Shown: in pieces, positions 1 to 8,278 of the stretch
How positions within the stretch are numbered: the stretch's first letter is position 1
Layout of the letters: every line of letters starts with the position of its first letter
NCBI RefSeq assembly: GCF_004348985.1
Contig: NZ_SMKW01000054.1
Span: 1 to 63,961, forward strand
DNA: 63,961 nucleotides
Origin: Saccharopolyspora elongata
Lineage (GTDB): Bacteria; Actinomycetota; Actinomycetes; Mycobacteriales; Pseudonocardiaceae
Direction: 5' to 3'
Notes under the pieces: model-generated
The model's database searches: none
Told to the model about the DNA's origin: nothing
The model's input: the letters and a program-made list of their open reading frames with translations, nothing else
Position numbers and translations under genes: made by a program

Positions 1-45
1 GGGTGGGGGTTGGGGGAGGTCACCGCACCGGCCCTGCTCGGGGTG

Positions 46-90
46 TCGTGAGTGGTTTGGACTGCTATAGCGCTCCAAAGCACTCACGAG
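46..90. repeat. CGTGAGTG-type hairpin, copy 1
   Basis: Inverted repeat with arms CGTGAGTGGTTTGGA and TCCAAAGCACTCACG around a short CTGCTATAGCGC loop. It lies just beyond the 3' end of the small minus-strand gene at 94-375, where it could act as a terminator. Similar CGTGAGTG/CACTCACG hairpins recur at 411, 20054, 25029, 40449, 46692 and 55026, with a degenerate one at 61082. Confidence 0.7.
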
Positions 91-93
91 CGG

Positions 94-375
94 TTACGGG
101 CGCAGGTGGTGGCGCCCGGTGGGCTCATCGGGGTCGGTGGTGGGGAATTCCGGTGGTATGCGGGGATGTTCGTGTTCCGGCCTGTGCTCGTCTGCCGCTT
201 CGCGGGTTTCGGCTTCGATGTCGGCTATGAGGTGCCAGACCGTGTAGGCGCCTTCGCCGCCTCCGGCGTGCTGGCCTGTGGTGAAGGCGATGGCCCGGGC
301 GGGGATCTGGGTGGTGAGCATGGCGAGGATCAGCAGGTTGAACAGGACGAACGTGCTGAGCTGGATCCAGAACAT
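94..375 (-). CDS. small membrane-anchored hypothetical protein
   Basis: 93 residues. Residues about 5-28 form one hydrophobic segment (FVLFNLLILAML), and the rest is hydrophilic, ending in a charged, proline-rich tail. A GGGAGA ribosome site sits 8 bases before the ATG. The gene is flanked by hairpins at both ends and lies next to a small Cys-containing protein and an XRE/DUF397 pair, an arrangement often seen in actinomycetes. I recognise no family. The transmembrane anchor is visible; any function would be a guess. Confidence 0.55.
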   Translation of the reverse strand: MFWIQLSTFVLFNLLILAMLTTQIPARAIAFTTGQHAGGGEGAYTVWHLIADIEAETREAADEHRPEHEHPRIPPEFPTTDPDEPTGRHHLRP

Positions 376-410
376 GGCTTTCTCCCTGTTGTTGATGTTT
401 TCGCTGGTCA

Positions 411-461
411 GTGGTCGTGAGTGGTTGTGGCTGCTCTAGCGGCCATAGCCACTCACGACCA
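411..461. repeat. CGTGAGTG-type hairpin, copy 2
   Basis: Inverted repeat GTCGTGAGTGGTTGTGGC ... CATAGCCACTCACGAC lying between the two minus-strand genes 453-668 and 94-375. It is placed like a terminator for the first of them. Confidence 0.7.
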
Positions 462-668
462 CCCGGCGGTGATCCGCCGCCAGCAGTCCATGCAGGTGTC
501 CTCTCGGATCCAGTCCACTTCGGAGCGATCGTGCAGCTCTGCTGCGTCCGCTTCCGCTCCGCAGAACGCCACCACCGGCACGCCCGCAGGCGATTTCGTC
601 GCTGCGATTGGGAAAGCGTGGCGGCCTCCCGTGACCGGGCGCCAGACGTAGGTCAAGTAGTCAGCCAT
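453..668 (-). CDS. small Cys-rich, possible zinc-binding protein
   Basis: 71 residues starting MADYLTYVWRPV. The start was chosen because GGAGG lies four bases upstream of this ATG. An upstream ATG at 683 has no such site. Cysteines in an ACG-like FCG element and a C-terminal TCMDCW suggest a small zinc ribbon. Such proteins commonly sit beside XRE/DUF397 genes in Streptomyces and Pseudonocardiaceae. Their role is unknown, and metal binding is inferred only from the Cys spacing. Confidence 0.55.
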   Translation of the reverse strand: MADYLTYVWRPVTGGRHAFPIAATKSPAGVPVVAFCGAEADAAELHDRSEVDWIREDTCMDCWRRITAGWS

Positions 669-715
669 CAGGCCTCCGATCAACTCTGATCTCCATGTTG
701 GGAACGGTACTGGGA

Positions 716-735
716 TTCCTAGTTGAGTTCCTAGT
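716..735. promoter_or_regulatory. direct repeat upstream of XRE gene, possible operator
   Basis: TTCCTAGT occurs twice, at 716-723 and 728-735, spaced 12 bases start to start, about 40 bases before the XRE start codon. The position fits an autoregulatory site, but this is inference. Confidence 0.35.
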
Positions 736-775
736 AGATGTCATGATGTTCGCCGAATGGAGGGAAGGCACACTG

Positions 776-1624
776 ATGCGCATGACCAGCAACGACCCCG
801 GTCCGCTCGTGCAGCGGCTCGTGCTCGGCGCCGAGTTGCGGGAGCTCCGCGAGAGTCACGGGTTGTCTGCGGATGAAGCTGCGGCAGCTCTTGGTTGGTA
901 TCGGAACAAGATCAGCAAGATCGAGACCGGTGAGAGCAAGCTGTCCGATAAGGACGCCCATGCGCTCGTTGCGCTCTACGGTGCCGCTACGAAGTCGACC
1001 GACAGAGTTCTGGCCCTGGCGAAGGAAGCTCGGCGCAAGATTCCACCTGCTCGTGTTCCTGACTGGGCAAAGAAGTACGTCAACCTCGAGGCGAACGCTT
1101 CGGAGATCAAGCTCTTCTTCGGAGACTCGATCCCGGGAGTGCTGCAGACACGCGAATATGCCCGCGAACTGCTTTCGGCGTCAGTCGTTGTGCCGTCTAT
1201 GGACGTGGACGAGATGGCCGAGTCGCGTGAACGTCGTTCCGCGAGGTTCTTCAGCGACAGGTCCCCGATGCTCTGGGTGGTGTTGGGTGAAGAAGCCATT
1301 CGTCGGCGCGTGGGTGGCCGAGACGTTCATCGTGCCCAGCTGGAACAACTCCGCTCGCTGGCCGAACTCGATCACGTCACTGTCCAGGTCATCCCACTGG
1401 AAAGCGGTGCGCACGCGGGTTTGGGCATCGCGTTCACGCTGCTCCACCTCGAGCACGCCAACTCCAGCATCGCCTACATCGAGAGTCTGACGAGCTCCGA
1501 CTACTTGTCTCGACCCCAGCACACCCGCGCATATAGCCTGGTCTTCGACCGGTTGCGGGTCGCAGCTCTGAGCGACCGGGACACCTTGTCCTTGATCAAC
1601 CGAGAGATCGAAGCGCTTGGCTAG
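776..1624 (+). CDS. XRE-family regulator with DUF5753 (Scr1/WhiJ-like)
   Basis: 282 residues from the ATG preceded by GGAGGGAAGG. A longer frame opens at 695 but adds residues unlike the family. An N-terminal helix-turn-helix (LRELRESHGLSADEAAAALG, then KISKIETGESK) is followed by a DUF5753 ligand-binding-like region containing the typical IPGVLQTREYAREL motif. The next gene, a DUF397 protein, starts nine bases after its stop, the standard pairing for this family. Some pairs act as antitoxin-like regulator and small inhibitor in Streptomyces differentiation. The specific role here cannot be read from sequence. Confidence 0.85.
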   Translation: MRMTSNDPGPLVQRLVLGAELRELRESHGLSADEAAAALGWYRNKISKIETGESKLSDKDAHALVALYGAATKSTDRVLALAKEARRKIPPARVPDWAKKYVNLEANASEIKLFFGDSIPGVLQTREYARELLSASVVVPSMDVDEMAESRERRSARFFSDRSPMLWVVLGEEAIRRRVGGRDVHRAQLEQLRSLAELDHVTVQVIPLESGAHAGLGIAFTLLHLEHANSSIAYIESLTSSDYLSRPQHTRAYSLVFDRLRVAALSDRDTLSLINREIEALG

Positions 1625-1633
1625 GAGTTGATC

Positions 1634-1822
1634 GTGTTGCGTGGCTCGGACGGGATGACCTGGCGGAAGTCCAGCCGCAGCAACGGGGCGCAGAACTGCG
1701 TCGAGATCGCACTGGCCGCCGGGTTGGTCGGGGTTCGGGATACGAAAGATCGAGACGGCGGCACCTTGGTGTTCCGTCGTCGGCAGTGGCAGGACTTCAT
1801 CGCAGGATTGCGTCGCGGCTGA
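1634..1822 (+). CDS. DUF397 small protein, partner of XRE regulator
   Basis: 62 residues with the DUF397 signature WRKSSRSNGAQNCVEIA and VGVRDTKDRDGGTL. The GTG start is chosen because AGGAG overlaps the preceding stop codon and lies six bases upstream. A TTG at 1628 is less well placed. It forms a two-gene operon with the XRE gene. Family members are thought to bind or counteract their XRE partner; this is family knowledge, not shown here. Confidence 0.82.
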   Translation: MLRGSDGMTWRKSSRSNGAQNCVEIALAAGLVGVRDTKDRDGGTLVFRRRQWQDFIAGLRRG

Positions 1823-2029
1823 TCGGTTGGGCGAGGAGCTCCTGCGGCGCCTTCGGATGGCAACGATCCGTGACGGGTGCTCGCGCTGAACGCCCGGTCA
1901 GGGGCAGACTGTTGGTGCGCTCGCACCCTTAACCTCTAGGGTGCTCGGGGGGAGTCGGCGCGCCGGATCGGCGGTCGGACGACAGACGTCGCCGGAAAAG
2001 GCGCTTCGGCGACGGTGAAGGAGTTCTGG

Positions 2030-3841
2030 GTGTCCCTGCACGTCTCGATCGACTTCGGCACCTCGAGCACATGCACGGTGGTGTCAGTCGGCGGTGCCGA
2101 ACCGCAGGTGGTCGTCATCGACGGGCAGCCGCTGGTGCCGTCCGCGGTGTTCGCCGCGGCCGACGGCACGCTGTTCGTCGGGCACGAGGCCGAACGCCAG
2201 GCCGCGGTCGACCCGGCCCGCTTCGAGCCGCACCCGAAGCGCCGCATCGACGAGGGCGAGCTGCTGCTCGGCAGCAGCGTGCTGAAGGTCGCCGACGTGA
2301 TCCGCGCCGTGCTGCAGCGCGCGGTCGGCGAGGCCCGCCGCTTCGCCGGCGGCGCGGCCGTCGACCTGCTGGTGCTGACCCACCCCGCGGACTGGGGCTC
2401 GATGCGCACCGCGGCGCTGCGCCAGGCCGCCGCCGGCCTGGGCAAGGAACTCGTCATGGTGCCGGAACCGGTCGCGGCGGCGGTGTTCCACTCCGCCGGG
2501 CACGGGCTCCCCGACGGCGGCGCGCTGGCGGTGCTCGACCTCGGCGGCGGCACCGTGGACGCCAGCGTCGTGCGAAAACAGGGCTCGTCGTTCCAGGTGC
2601 TCGCCACCCGCGGCGAACCGAACTTCGGCGGCGCCGACATCGACCAGGCGCTGCTGGACCACATCGGCCGGCTCGTCTCCGGCACCGATCCCGAAGCCTG
2701 GCGCCAGCTCGTCGAGGGCCGCGAGATGCCCGACCGCCGCCGGCGCCGGGTGGTGCGGCAGGACGTCCGCGGCGCCAAGGAAACCCTGTCCCGGCACGCC
2801 TACACCGACGTGCCGATGCCGCCGCCGTTCTCCGACGCGCACGTCACCCGCGTCGACCTGGAGGCGCTGATCGCCGCGCCGCTGGCCAAGTCCGCCGACC
2901 TGGTGCTGACCACGCTGCGCGAGGGCAAGGTCGCCCGGCAGCAGCTGGCCGGGGTGTTCCTGGTGGGCGGTTCGAGCCGGATCCCGATGGTGGCTCGGCT
3001 GATCCACGAGCGCACCGGAGTCGTTCCGACCACATTGGACCAGCCCGAGACGGTCGTGGCGCGCGGCGCGTTGCGCGCGGTCCGGCTCGACCCGGACCGC
3101 AGCGGTGGGCTGGCGCCCGCCGGCGCCTGGGCGGGCACCTCGACGGTGCGATCGCATCCGCTCCCGGTGGTCCCGCCCCAGACGGGCCCCGGCGTGACCG
3201 CGGGCGACTCGCTCAGCGGGGCCCGGACCGTCGTCATCGGCGGCAGCGATCAGACGATGCCGGTCGCGCACCAGCGCAGCCGCGGGAAGAACAACAAGCT
3301 GCCGTGGCTGATCGGCGCCGGCGCGGCGGCCGTGGTGGCCGCGGGCGTGGTCCTGACCCTGGTCCTGACCAGCACCGGTCAGCCGCAGGCCGGACCGGAG
3401 GTGCCGCCCCGGTTGATCGCGCAGTACGACTACGAATTCGCCTATCCCAGCGACTGGAAGCAGATCGGCGGCGACGCGAAGAAGTGGCAGACCATGATCG
3501 GCCCGCAGAGCGATGAGCAGGACTCGCTGATCGCGGTCGAGGAGGGCAAGCTCAACTTCGACACCGACGCCGATCGGAACCGGGCGGTCCAGCAGCTGCT
3601 CAGCGAGTACCAGCAGAACGTGGCGAAAGGCGCGCAATTCTCCCTGTTCAACGCATCCACCAGTTTCGCGGGCCGGGACGTGGTCTACTACCGGCAGAAA
3701 TTGCAGGCCGCGACGGTCGAGTGGTACGTGGTGCACCAAGGACAATTCCGGGTCAGCATCGGCTGCAAGTACGGCGAGGTCGGCAAGGATGACGTGCTGC
3801 GCGCCTGCCAGCAGGTCGTCGGGTCGCTCAAGGTGCGTTGA
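2030..3841 (+). CDS. Hsp70-like, membrane-anchored type VII secretion-associated protein (Rv3446c-like)
   Basis: 603 residues. An Hsp70/actin-type ATPase domain (residues about 1-370) shows the phosphate loops IDFGTSST and LDLGGGTVD and the adenosine motif VGGSSRIP. A proline-rich linker, one transmembrane helix at about 424-448 and a C-terminal extracytoplasmic domain (about 460-603) resembling TIGR03931 follow. There is no DnaK peptide-binding domain. AAGGAG lies six bases before the GTG at 2030; an upstream GTG at 2015 lacks a site. In mycobacterial ESX-4 the homologue Rv3446c lies between eccC4 and esxU-esxT, as it does relative to the Esx pair here. It probably serves secretion, not folding. 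Confidence 0.78.
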   Translation: MSLHVSIDFGTSSTCTVVSVGGAEPQVVVIDGQPLVPSAVFAAADGTLFVGHEAERQAAVDPARFEPHPKRRIDEGELLLGSSVLKVADVIRAVLQRAVGEARRFAGGAAVDLLVLTHPADWGSMRTAALRQAAAGLGKELVMVPEPVAAAVFHSAGHGLPDGGALAVLDLGGGTVDASVVRKQGSSFQVLATRGEPNFGGADIDQALLDHIGRLVSGTDPEAWRQLVEGREMPDRRRRRVVRQDVRGAKETLSRHAYTDVPMPPPFSDAHVTRVDLEALIAAPLAKSADLVLTTLREGKVARQQLAGVFLVGGSSRIPMVARLIHERTGVVPTTLDQPETVVARGALRAVRLDPDRSGGLAPAGAWAGTSTVRSHPLPVVPPQTGPGVTAGDSLSGARTVVIGGSDQTMPVAHQRSRGKNNKLPWLIGAGAAAVVAAGVVLTLVLTSTGQPQAGPEVPPRLIAQYDYEFAYPSDWKQIGGDAKKWQTMIGPQSDEQDSLIAVEEGKLNFDTDADRNRAVQQLLSEYQQNVAKGAQFSLFNASTSFAGRDVVYYRQKLQAATVEWYVVHQGQFRVSIGCKYGEVGKDDVLRACQQVVGSLKVR

Positions 3842-3905
3842 ACCGGCGGTGAATTCGCCGCGGCGGAATGGTTTTCGCGCGGCCGTCGGACAGGGAGGCA
3901 TTGCC

Positions 3906-4250
3906 ATGGCAGATCCAGCGGATTCCGTCCGGAGGTTGCGGTCCGAACTCGCGGATGCGGTGGGCCGCGGCCGGCGAGCCCGCGGCGAAGCGAACCACCG
4001 CGCGCAGGATTTCCAAAGGCACACAAGGGAACTCGCGGGATCGAAGCCGGCGGGTGCCGAATCGGGCCGTCGGGCCGCGGCGATCGCCTACCGCGCCCGG
4101 ATGGGATTGGAAGTCGAAGGGCTCGCCGAAACCGAGTCCAATGTGCGCCCGGACACCGCCGAGAACGAGTCGGCGACCGGGAAATCGCAAGAGCAAACGC
4201 CTTCCGACGGTAGTGATCTCGACTTTTCGCAAGCGCGAATCATGCGATGA
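3906..4250 (+). CDS. hypothetical charged protein in ESX-4-like locus
   Basis: 114 residues, MADPADSVRRL start, preceded by GGGAGG at a suitable distance. The first 45 residues are rich in Arg, Ala and Glu and look helical or coiled. The tail is acidic and Ser-rich. No signal peptide or membrane segment is visible and I recognise no family. It lies between the Hsp70-like gene and the Esx pair, so a chaperone or accessory role in secretion is possible but only suggested by position. Confidence 0.5.
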   Translation: MADPADSVRRLRSELADAVGRGRRARGEANHRAQDFQRHTRELAGSKPAGAESGRRAAAIAYRARMGLEVEGLAETESNVRPDTAENESATGKSQEQTPSDGSDLDFSQARIMR

Positions 4251-4388
4251 CCTGCGGGTTCCCCGTTCGGCGTTTACATCAGCAACGGGTTCCGGAGAAA
4301 TCCAGGACAACATGGAACCGAACATGGCAATGTCTGCGTCGCAGGTTCATCAGGACTTGATGACGAGTTTGAAGGGGGTCACCCGAAC

Positions 4389-4700
4389 ATGGCTGGAATT
4401 GGTGCGGACACCGAGGCGATTCAGCAGGCGTCGGTCGACATCGACGAGGCTCGCAACGCGGTCGAGCAGGCGCTCTCGCAGCTGAGCGGCCAGCTGGAGG
4501 GGCCGGTCGCGAACTGGAAGGGCGCGGCCGCGGATGTCTTCCGCAAGCTGATGGACTCCTACGAGGAGAGCGGCAAGAAGATCCTGCAGAAGCTGGACGA
4601 GCTGGGCCAGAACGTGCAGAGCTCCGGTGCCGACTACGCGCAGGTCCAGGAGGAGCAGGCCCAGGAGATCTCCAAGATCACGAGCCTGCTCGACGGCTGA
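4389..4700 (+). CDS. WXG100-family (ESAT-6-like) protein, EsxU-like position
   Basis: 103 residues of helix-turn-helix type with the turn motif W43-K44-G45 and helical heptads on both sides. A GGGGG stretch precedes the ATG. WXG100 proteins are small substrates or co-substrates of type VII secretion that form four-helix-bundle dimers. It is followed 61 bases later by a second WXG100 gene and then rplM-rpsI, exactly the order esxU-esxT-rplM-rpsI of the mycobacterial ESX-4 locus. No clear YxxxD/E export signal is present near its C-terminus. Confidence 0.85.
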   Translation: MAGIGADTEAIQQASVDIDEARNAVEQALSQLSGQLEGPVANWKGAAADVFRKLMDSYEESGKKILQKLDELGQNVQSSGADYAQVQEEQAQEISKITSLLDG

Positions 4701-4761
4701 GCCGGACTTCGACCTTCGCATCTTCCGAAATCTTCACCATAGGCATTTGAGGGGATAAGCA

Positions 4762-5052
4762 ATGAGCGAGATTGCAGTCAACTTCGCCGAGCTGCAGCAG
4801 GCCTCCGACGACCTGCAGGCCGCCGCGCAGAAGATCCAGGGCGAGCTGGACGACCTCGAGGGCAAGATCCAGAAGCTGGTCTCCACCTGGGAGGGCGAGG
4901 CTGTGGCCGCCTACCAGGAAGCCCAGAAGTCCTGGGACGAGGAAGCGGCCCGCATGCAGGAGACCGCCGCGAAGATGGGCATGGCCGTTGGTGCCGCCAA
5001 CGAGTCCTTCCAGGCCGGTGAGAAGAAGAACGCCGGTCGCTTCGGTGGCTGA
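4762..5052 (+). CDS. WXG100-family (ESAT-6-like) protein, EsxT-like position
   Basis: 96 residues with W43-E44-G45 at the same residue number as its neighbour, and two amphipathic helices. GAGGGG lies upstream of the ATG. It is presumed to pair with the product of 4389-4700 as a heterodimer exported by a type VII system. The C-terminal end is short and basic (GEKKNAGRFGG). A strong hairpin terminator follows, separating the pair from rplM. Confidence 0.86.
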   Translation: MSEIAVNFAELQQASDDLQAAAQKIQGELDDLEGKIQKLVSTWEGEAVAAYQEAQKSWDEEAARMQETAAKMGMAVGAANESFQAGEKKNAGRFGG

Positions 5053-5074
5053 TCCCACCTGCTGAAGAGCGAGC

Positions 5075-5102
5075 TGCGGCCCCGGCGAACGCCGGGGCCG
5101 CA
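5075..5102 (+). terminator. terminator after the WXG100 pair
   Basis: Perfect GC stem of 12 pairs (TGCGGCCCCGGC / GCCGGGGCCGCA) with a GAAC tetraloop 22 bases past the stop codon. There is no U tract, as is usual in high-GC actinomycetes. Confidence 0.85.
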
Positions 5103-5203
5103 ACGCTGTCCGGGGCCGCGTGGGTACCGCGCCCGGCGTTCGCTATCCTGATAGCGGCGATCTGCCAGGTCAGAAACCTCCGAGCAAGTATCGAGGACCC
5201 GTT

Positions 5204-5233
5204 TTGACCGGGCCAGAAGCCACCAAGTACCCT
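5204..5233 (+). promoter_or_regulatory. candidate rplM-rpsI promoter in a 317-bp leader region
   Basis: TTGACC at 5204-5209 and TACCCT at 5228-5233 are separated by 18 bases, leaving a 5' leader of about 180 bases before rplM. A second TATCCT element inside the palindrome CGCTATC-CT-GATAGCG (5141-5156) is an alternative. The rest of 5103-5419 holds no gene that I can support. Confidence 0.5.
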
Positions 5234-5419
5234 CATTCTTTGTTGTGCGGTGCGCGGCTGCAGTTCGCGCCAGCGGATCGGGCCCTCAGCGGGTCACGGT
5301 CCCGGCGGCGGTACTGGCGGACGTGCCGGTTCCCAGGGGAGTTCCTGCGGGACCGACCGGCGTGATCGAGACGGGCTCCGCACTGACGATTCCGACGCGA
5401 ACGACGACGAGGTAGATCC

Positions 5420-5866
5420 GTGCGCACGTACAGCCCGAAGCCCGGCGAGGTGACCCGCGCCTGGCATGTGATCGACGCCGAGGATGTGGTGCTCGGCCGG
5501 TTGGCAACTCAGGCCGCGACGCTGCTGCGCGGCAAGCACAAGCCGACCTACGCGCCGCACATCGACACCGGTGACTTCGTCGTCATCGTCAATGCCGAGA
5601 AGGTGGCCCTGACCGGTAACAAGCGCACCCAGGCGTTCCACTACCGGCACAGCGGTTACCCCGGTGGTCTGCGTAAGCAGTCCTTCGGTGAGGTGCTCGA
5701 GAAGCACCCCGAGCGGCTGCTCGAAAAGGCGATCAAGGGCATGTTGCCGAAGAACAAGCTCGGCCGCGCGATGGGCAAGAAGCTCAAGGTCTACGCCGGC
5801 GCGGAGCACCCGCACCAGGCCCAGAACCCGCAGCCGTTCGAGATCAACGCGAAGGTCGAGAAGTGA
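5420..5866 (+). CDS. rplM: 50S ribosomal protein L13
   Basis: 148 residues, full family length. The family core is clear: TYAPHIDTGDFVVIVNAEKV, GNKRTQAFHYRHSGYPGG and a lysine-rich LGRAMGKKLKVYAG. The GTG start has GAGG seven bases upstream. It binds 23S rRNA early in large-subunit assembly. The stop overlaps the rpsI start (GTGA), so the two are translationally coupled, the universal bacterial rplM-rpsI arrangement. Confidence 0.98.
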   Translation: MRTYSPKPGEVTRAWHVIDAEDVVLGRLATQAATLLRGKHKPTYAPHIDTGDFVVIVNAEKVALTGNKRTQAFHYRHSGYPGGLRKQSFGEVLEKHPERLLEKAIKGMLPKNKLGRAMGKKLKVYAGAEHPHQAQNPQPFEINAKVEK

Positions 5867-6381
5867 CTGACGAACTTCAGCAGGAAGAGAACGTGACCCC
5901 GGTTCCCGAGGAGACCGCCGAGGTCGCCGAGGTCGCCGTCGAAGAGACCGGCGAAGAAGAAGCGGTCGCCCCGGCCCCGATCCCGGTGCCGACCGGCCGC
6001 CCGGTGCAGACCGTGGGTCGCCGCAAGGAAGCCGTCGTCCGGGTCCGGCTGGTGCCGGGCACCGGTGGCTTCAAGCTCAACGGCAAGACCCTTGAGCAGT
6101 ACTTCCCGAACAAGGTGCACCAGCAGCTGATCAAGGAGCCGCTGGTCACCGTCGAGCGCGTGGAGAGCTTCGACGTGCTGGCCACCCTGCGCGGTGGCGG
6201 CCCGTCGGGCCAGGCCGGTGCGCTGCGCATGGCGATCGCCCGTGCGCTGGTCGCCTACGAGGCCGAAGACCGCCCGGCGCTGAAGAAGGCCGGCATGCTC
6301 ACCCGTGACGCGCGGGAGAAGGAGCGCAAGAAGTACGGTCTCAAGAAGGCCCGCAAGGCGCCGCAGTACAGCAAGCGCTGA
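5863..6381 (+). CDS. rpsI: 30S ribosomal protein S9
   Basis: 172 residues. The conserved S9 part starts at about residue 47 (VQTVGRRKEAVVRVRLVPG) and ends in the basic tail RKAPQYSKR, which reaches the P-site tRNA. The first 45 residues are an acidic Glu/Val/Pro-rich extension, typical of actinobacterial S9. The start codon overlaps the rplM stop by four bases. A hairpin terminator follows. Confidence 0.98.
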   Translation: MTDELQQEENVTPVPEETAEVAEVAVEETGEEEAVAPAPIPVPTGRPVQTVGRRKEAVVRVRLVPGTGGFKLNGKTLEQYFPNKVHQQLIKEPLVTVERVESFDVLATLRGGGPSGQAGALRMAIARALVAYEAEDRPALKKAGMLTRDAREKERKKYGLKKARKAPQYSKR

Positions 6382-6398
6382 CGCGAATTTCATCCGAT

Positions 6399-6443
6399 CT
6401 GCGGGAGCAGCCTCGTCCGTTGTGGACGAGACTGCTCCCGCAG
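6399..6443 (+). terminator. terminator after rpsI
   Basis: Long stem with CTGCGGGAGCAG at its base pairing with CTGCTCCCGCAG, continued by CTCGTCC/GGACGAG around a GTTGT loop. Confidence 0.88.
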
Positions 6444-6492
6444 TCGTATGCACCGAAGGCCGGTTTCAAACTCGATCTGCGTAGGTGGTCCC

Positions 6493-6659
6493 GTAGCGGA
6501 ACCTCAGACGCCCCTCGGTCCGGGATCTCCGATTCGTGTAAGCCCGCGTCGGAGCAGGTCCTCCCCGAGAGCCCCAATGGGGTGGGCACAGTCTGAGAAC
6601 CCGCTGGTGGTCACCTGATTGCGTGGGCTAAGCGGCTTCGCCGCTGCAAGGACAAGAAC
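6493..6659 (+). repeat. dispersed ~165-bp repeat, copy A (upstream of glmM)
   Basis: Shares ordered blocks with 47920-48078 on the other strand: GTAGCGGAACCTCAGA, then CCGGGATC, TGAGAACCCGC and GTGGGCTAAGCGGCT followed by CGCCGCT. Each copy ends 30-70 bases before a gene start. The two copies differ by substitutions and small indels, so they are imperfect repeats. No open frame is shared. Function is unknown. Confidence 0.6.
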
Positions 6660-6727
6660 TCGACGTGGCGCGTCCGGTCTCGCGCCCCGCGGAGTTTTCC
6701 GCGTCACACGAGGAGGACGTGCTGCTG

Positions 6728-8062
6728 ATGGCTCGGTTGTTCGGCACCGACGGGGTGCGCGGGTTGGCCAACGCCGATCTGACGCCGGAGCTGGCGATGT
6801 CGGTGGCCGCTGCGGCGGCACGCGTGCTCTACGACCGGGACGATTCGCAACGCCGGGTGGCGCTGGTGGGCCGCGACCCCCGCGCCAGCGGCGAGATGCT
6901 GGAGGCGGCGGTCACGGCGGGCCTGACCTCGGCCGGAGCCGATGTGCTGCGGGTCGGCGTGCTGCCCACCCCGGCCGTCGCGCACCTGGTCGCCGAGTTG
7001 GGCGCGGACCTCGGCGTGATGATCTCCGCCTCGCACAACCCGATGCCGGACAACGGGATCAAGCTGTTCGCGGCCGGCGGGAACAAGCTCCCGGACGCCG
7101 TCGAGGACGAGATCGAGGCGCGCCTGAACGAGCAGGTCGACCGGCCCACCGGGGCCCAGGTCGGCCGCGTCCGCGATGTCCCCGACGCGGTGCGGCGTTA
7201 CGTCGATCACCTGCTGACCGCTGCTCCGCAGCCGCTCGGTGGGCTGAAGGTCGTCGTGGACTGCGCCAACGGCGCGGCTTCGGTCGCGGCGCCGGAGGCG
7301 TACCGCCGGGCGGGCGCCGAGGTGATCGCGATCAGCGCCGAGCCCGACGGCATCAACATCAACGACGGCGTCGGCTCCACCCACCTCGAGGTGCTGCAGG
7401 CGGCGGTGCTCGAACACGGCGCGGACCTGGGCATCGCGCACGACGGTGACGCCGACCGCTGCCTCGCGGTGGACGCCACAGGCGCCGCGGTGGACGGCGA
7501 CCAGATCATGGCGGTCCTCGCGGTGGCCATGCACGAGGCCGGCGAGTTGACCGAGAACACGCTGGTCGCGACCGTGATGAGCAACCTCGGCCTGCACCTG
7601 GCGATGCGCGAGCAGGGCGTGGCGCTGCGCACCACGGCCGTCGGCGACCGGTACGTGCTGGAAGAACTGCGGGCCGGCGGGTTCGCGCTCGGCGGCGAGC
7701 AGTCCGGCCACGTCGTGCTGCCCGGCCACGCCACGACCGGCGACGGCCTGCTCACCGCGCTGCGGCTGATGGGCCGGATGGCGGCCACCGGCACTCCGCT
7801 GGCGTCGTTGGCCAAGGTCATGCGGCGGTTGCCGCAGGTGCTGATCAACGTGCGGGTGGCCGACAAGGCCGCGGTGTGCGCGGCGGCCGACGTCGCGTCG
7901 GCGGTGGCGGCGGCCGAGGCGGAGCTCGGCGAAACCGGCCGCATCCTGCTGCGCCCGTCGGGCACCGAGCAGCTGGTTCGGGTGATGGTCGAGGCGCAGA
8001 GCGAGGACCGAGCGCAGGCGGTGGCCGAGCGTTTGGCCGAACTTGTTGCCTCAATCCGGTGA
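6728..8062 (+). CDS. glmM: phosphoglucosamine mutase
   Basis: 444 residues, normal length. It interconverts glucosamine-6-phosphate and glucosamine-1-phosphate for UDP-GlcNAc and peptidoglycan synthesis. The phosphoserine loop ISASHNP carries the catalytic Ser at about residue 102, the metal loop reads DGDADR and the C-terminal phosphate-binding loop reads RPSGTEQLVRVM. The ATG before ARLFGTDGVRG is chosen, with AGGAGG upstream. A longer reading from 6665 adds a non-family extension. Its pathway partner glmS lies 6.8 kb downstream. Confidence 0.97.
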   Translation: MARLFGTDGVRGLANADLTPELAMSVAAAAARVLYDRDDSQRRVALVGRDPRASGEMLEAAVTAGLTSAGADVLRVGVLPTPAVAHLVAELGADLGVMISASHNPMPDNGIKLFAAGGNKLPDAVEDEIEARLNEQVDRPTGAQVGRVRDVPDAVRRYVDHLLTAAPQPLGGLKVVVDCANGAASVAAPEAYRRAGAEVIAISAEPDGININDGVGSTHLEVLQAAVLEHGADLGIAHDGDADRCLAVDATGAAVDGDQIMAVLAVAMHEAGELTENTLVATVMSNLGLHLAMREQGVALRTTAVGDRYVLEELRAGGFALGGEQSGHVVLPGHATTGDGLLTALRLMGRMAATGTPLASLAKVMRRLPQVLINVRVADKAAVCAAADVASAVAAAEAELGETGRILLRPSGTEQLVRVMVEAQSEDRAQAVAERLAELVASIR

Positions 8063-8113
8063 TCTTGTGATTTTGATCTCTCGCGGCGACGTGATCTGTG
8101 AGACCCTGCTCAC

Positions 8114-8269
8114 ATGGGTGCCATCGTTGTCGCCATGGTTGTCGGGCTGGTCGCTGTCGGGCTCGTCGTCGGTATCGTGATCTTCTCCGCGCTCGCGCTA
8201 GCCGGCATGAAAGCCGTCAACGCCGCGCACGAGAGCAGGTCGTGGTTCATCAACCGCAGGCGGAGCTGA
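8114..8269 (+). CDS. tiny membrane protein
   Basis: 51 residues, too short for most gene finders. Residues 3-31 are one long hydrophobic helix (VVAMVVGLVAVGLVVGIVIF), followed by a basic tail ending in INRRRS. It starts a run of four such mini-proteins between glmM and a type VII-like cluster. No family is recognised. An anchoring or accessory role is only suggested by position. Confidence 0.45.
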   Translation: MGAIVVAMVVGLVAVGLVVGIVIFSALALAGMKAVNAAHESRSWFINRRRS

Positions 8270-8278
8270 GCGTGAGCC

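Noticed and set aside
2084..4024. Long minus-strand open frame over the Hsp70-like gene
   Set aside because: Composition (His/Arg/Ala-rich) is that of a GC-rich shadow, and the plus strand encodes clear Hsp70 motifs.
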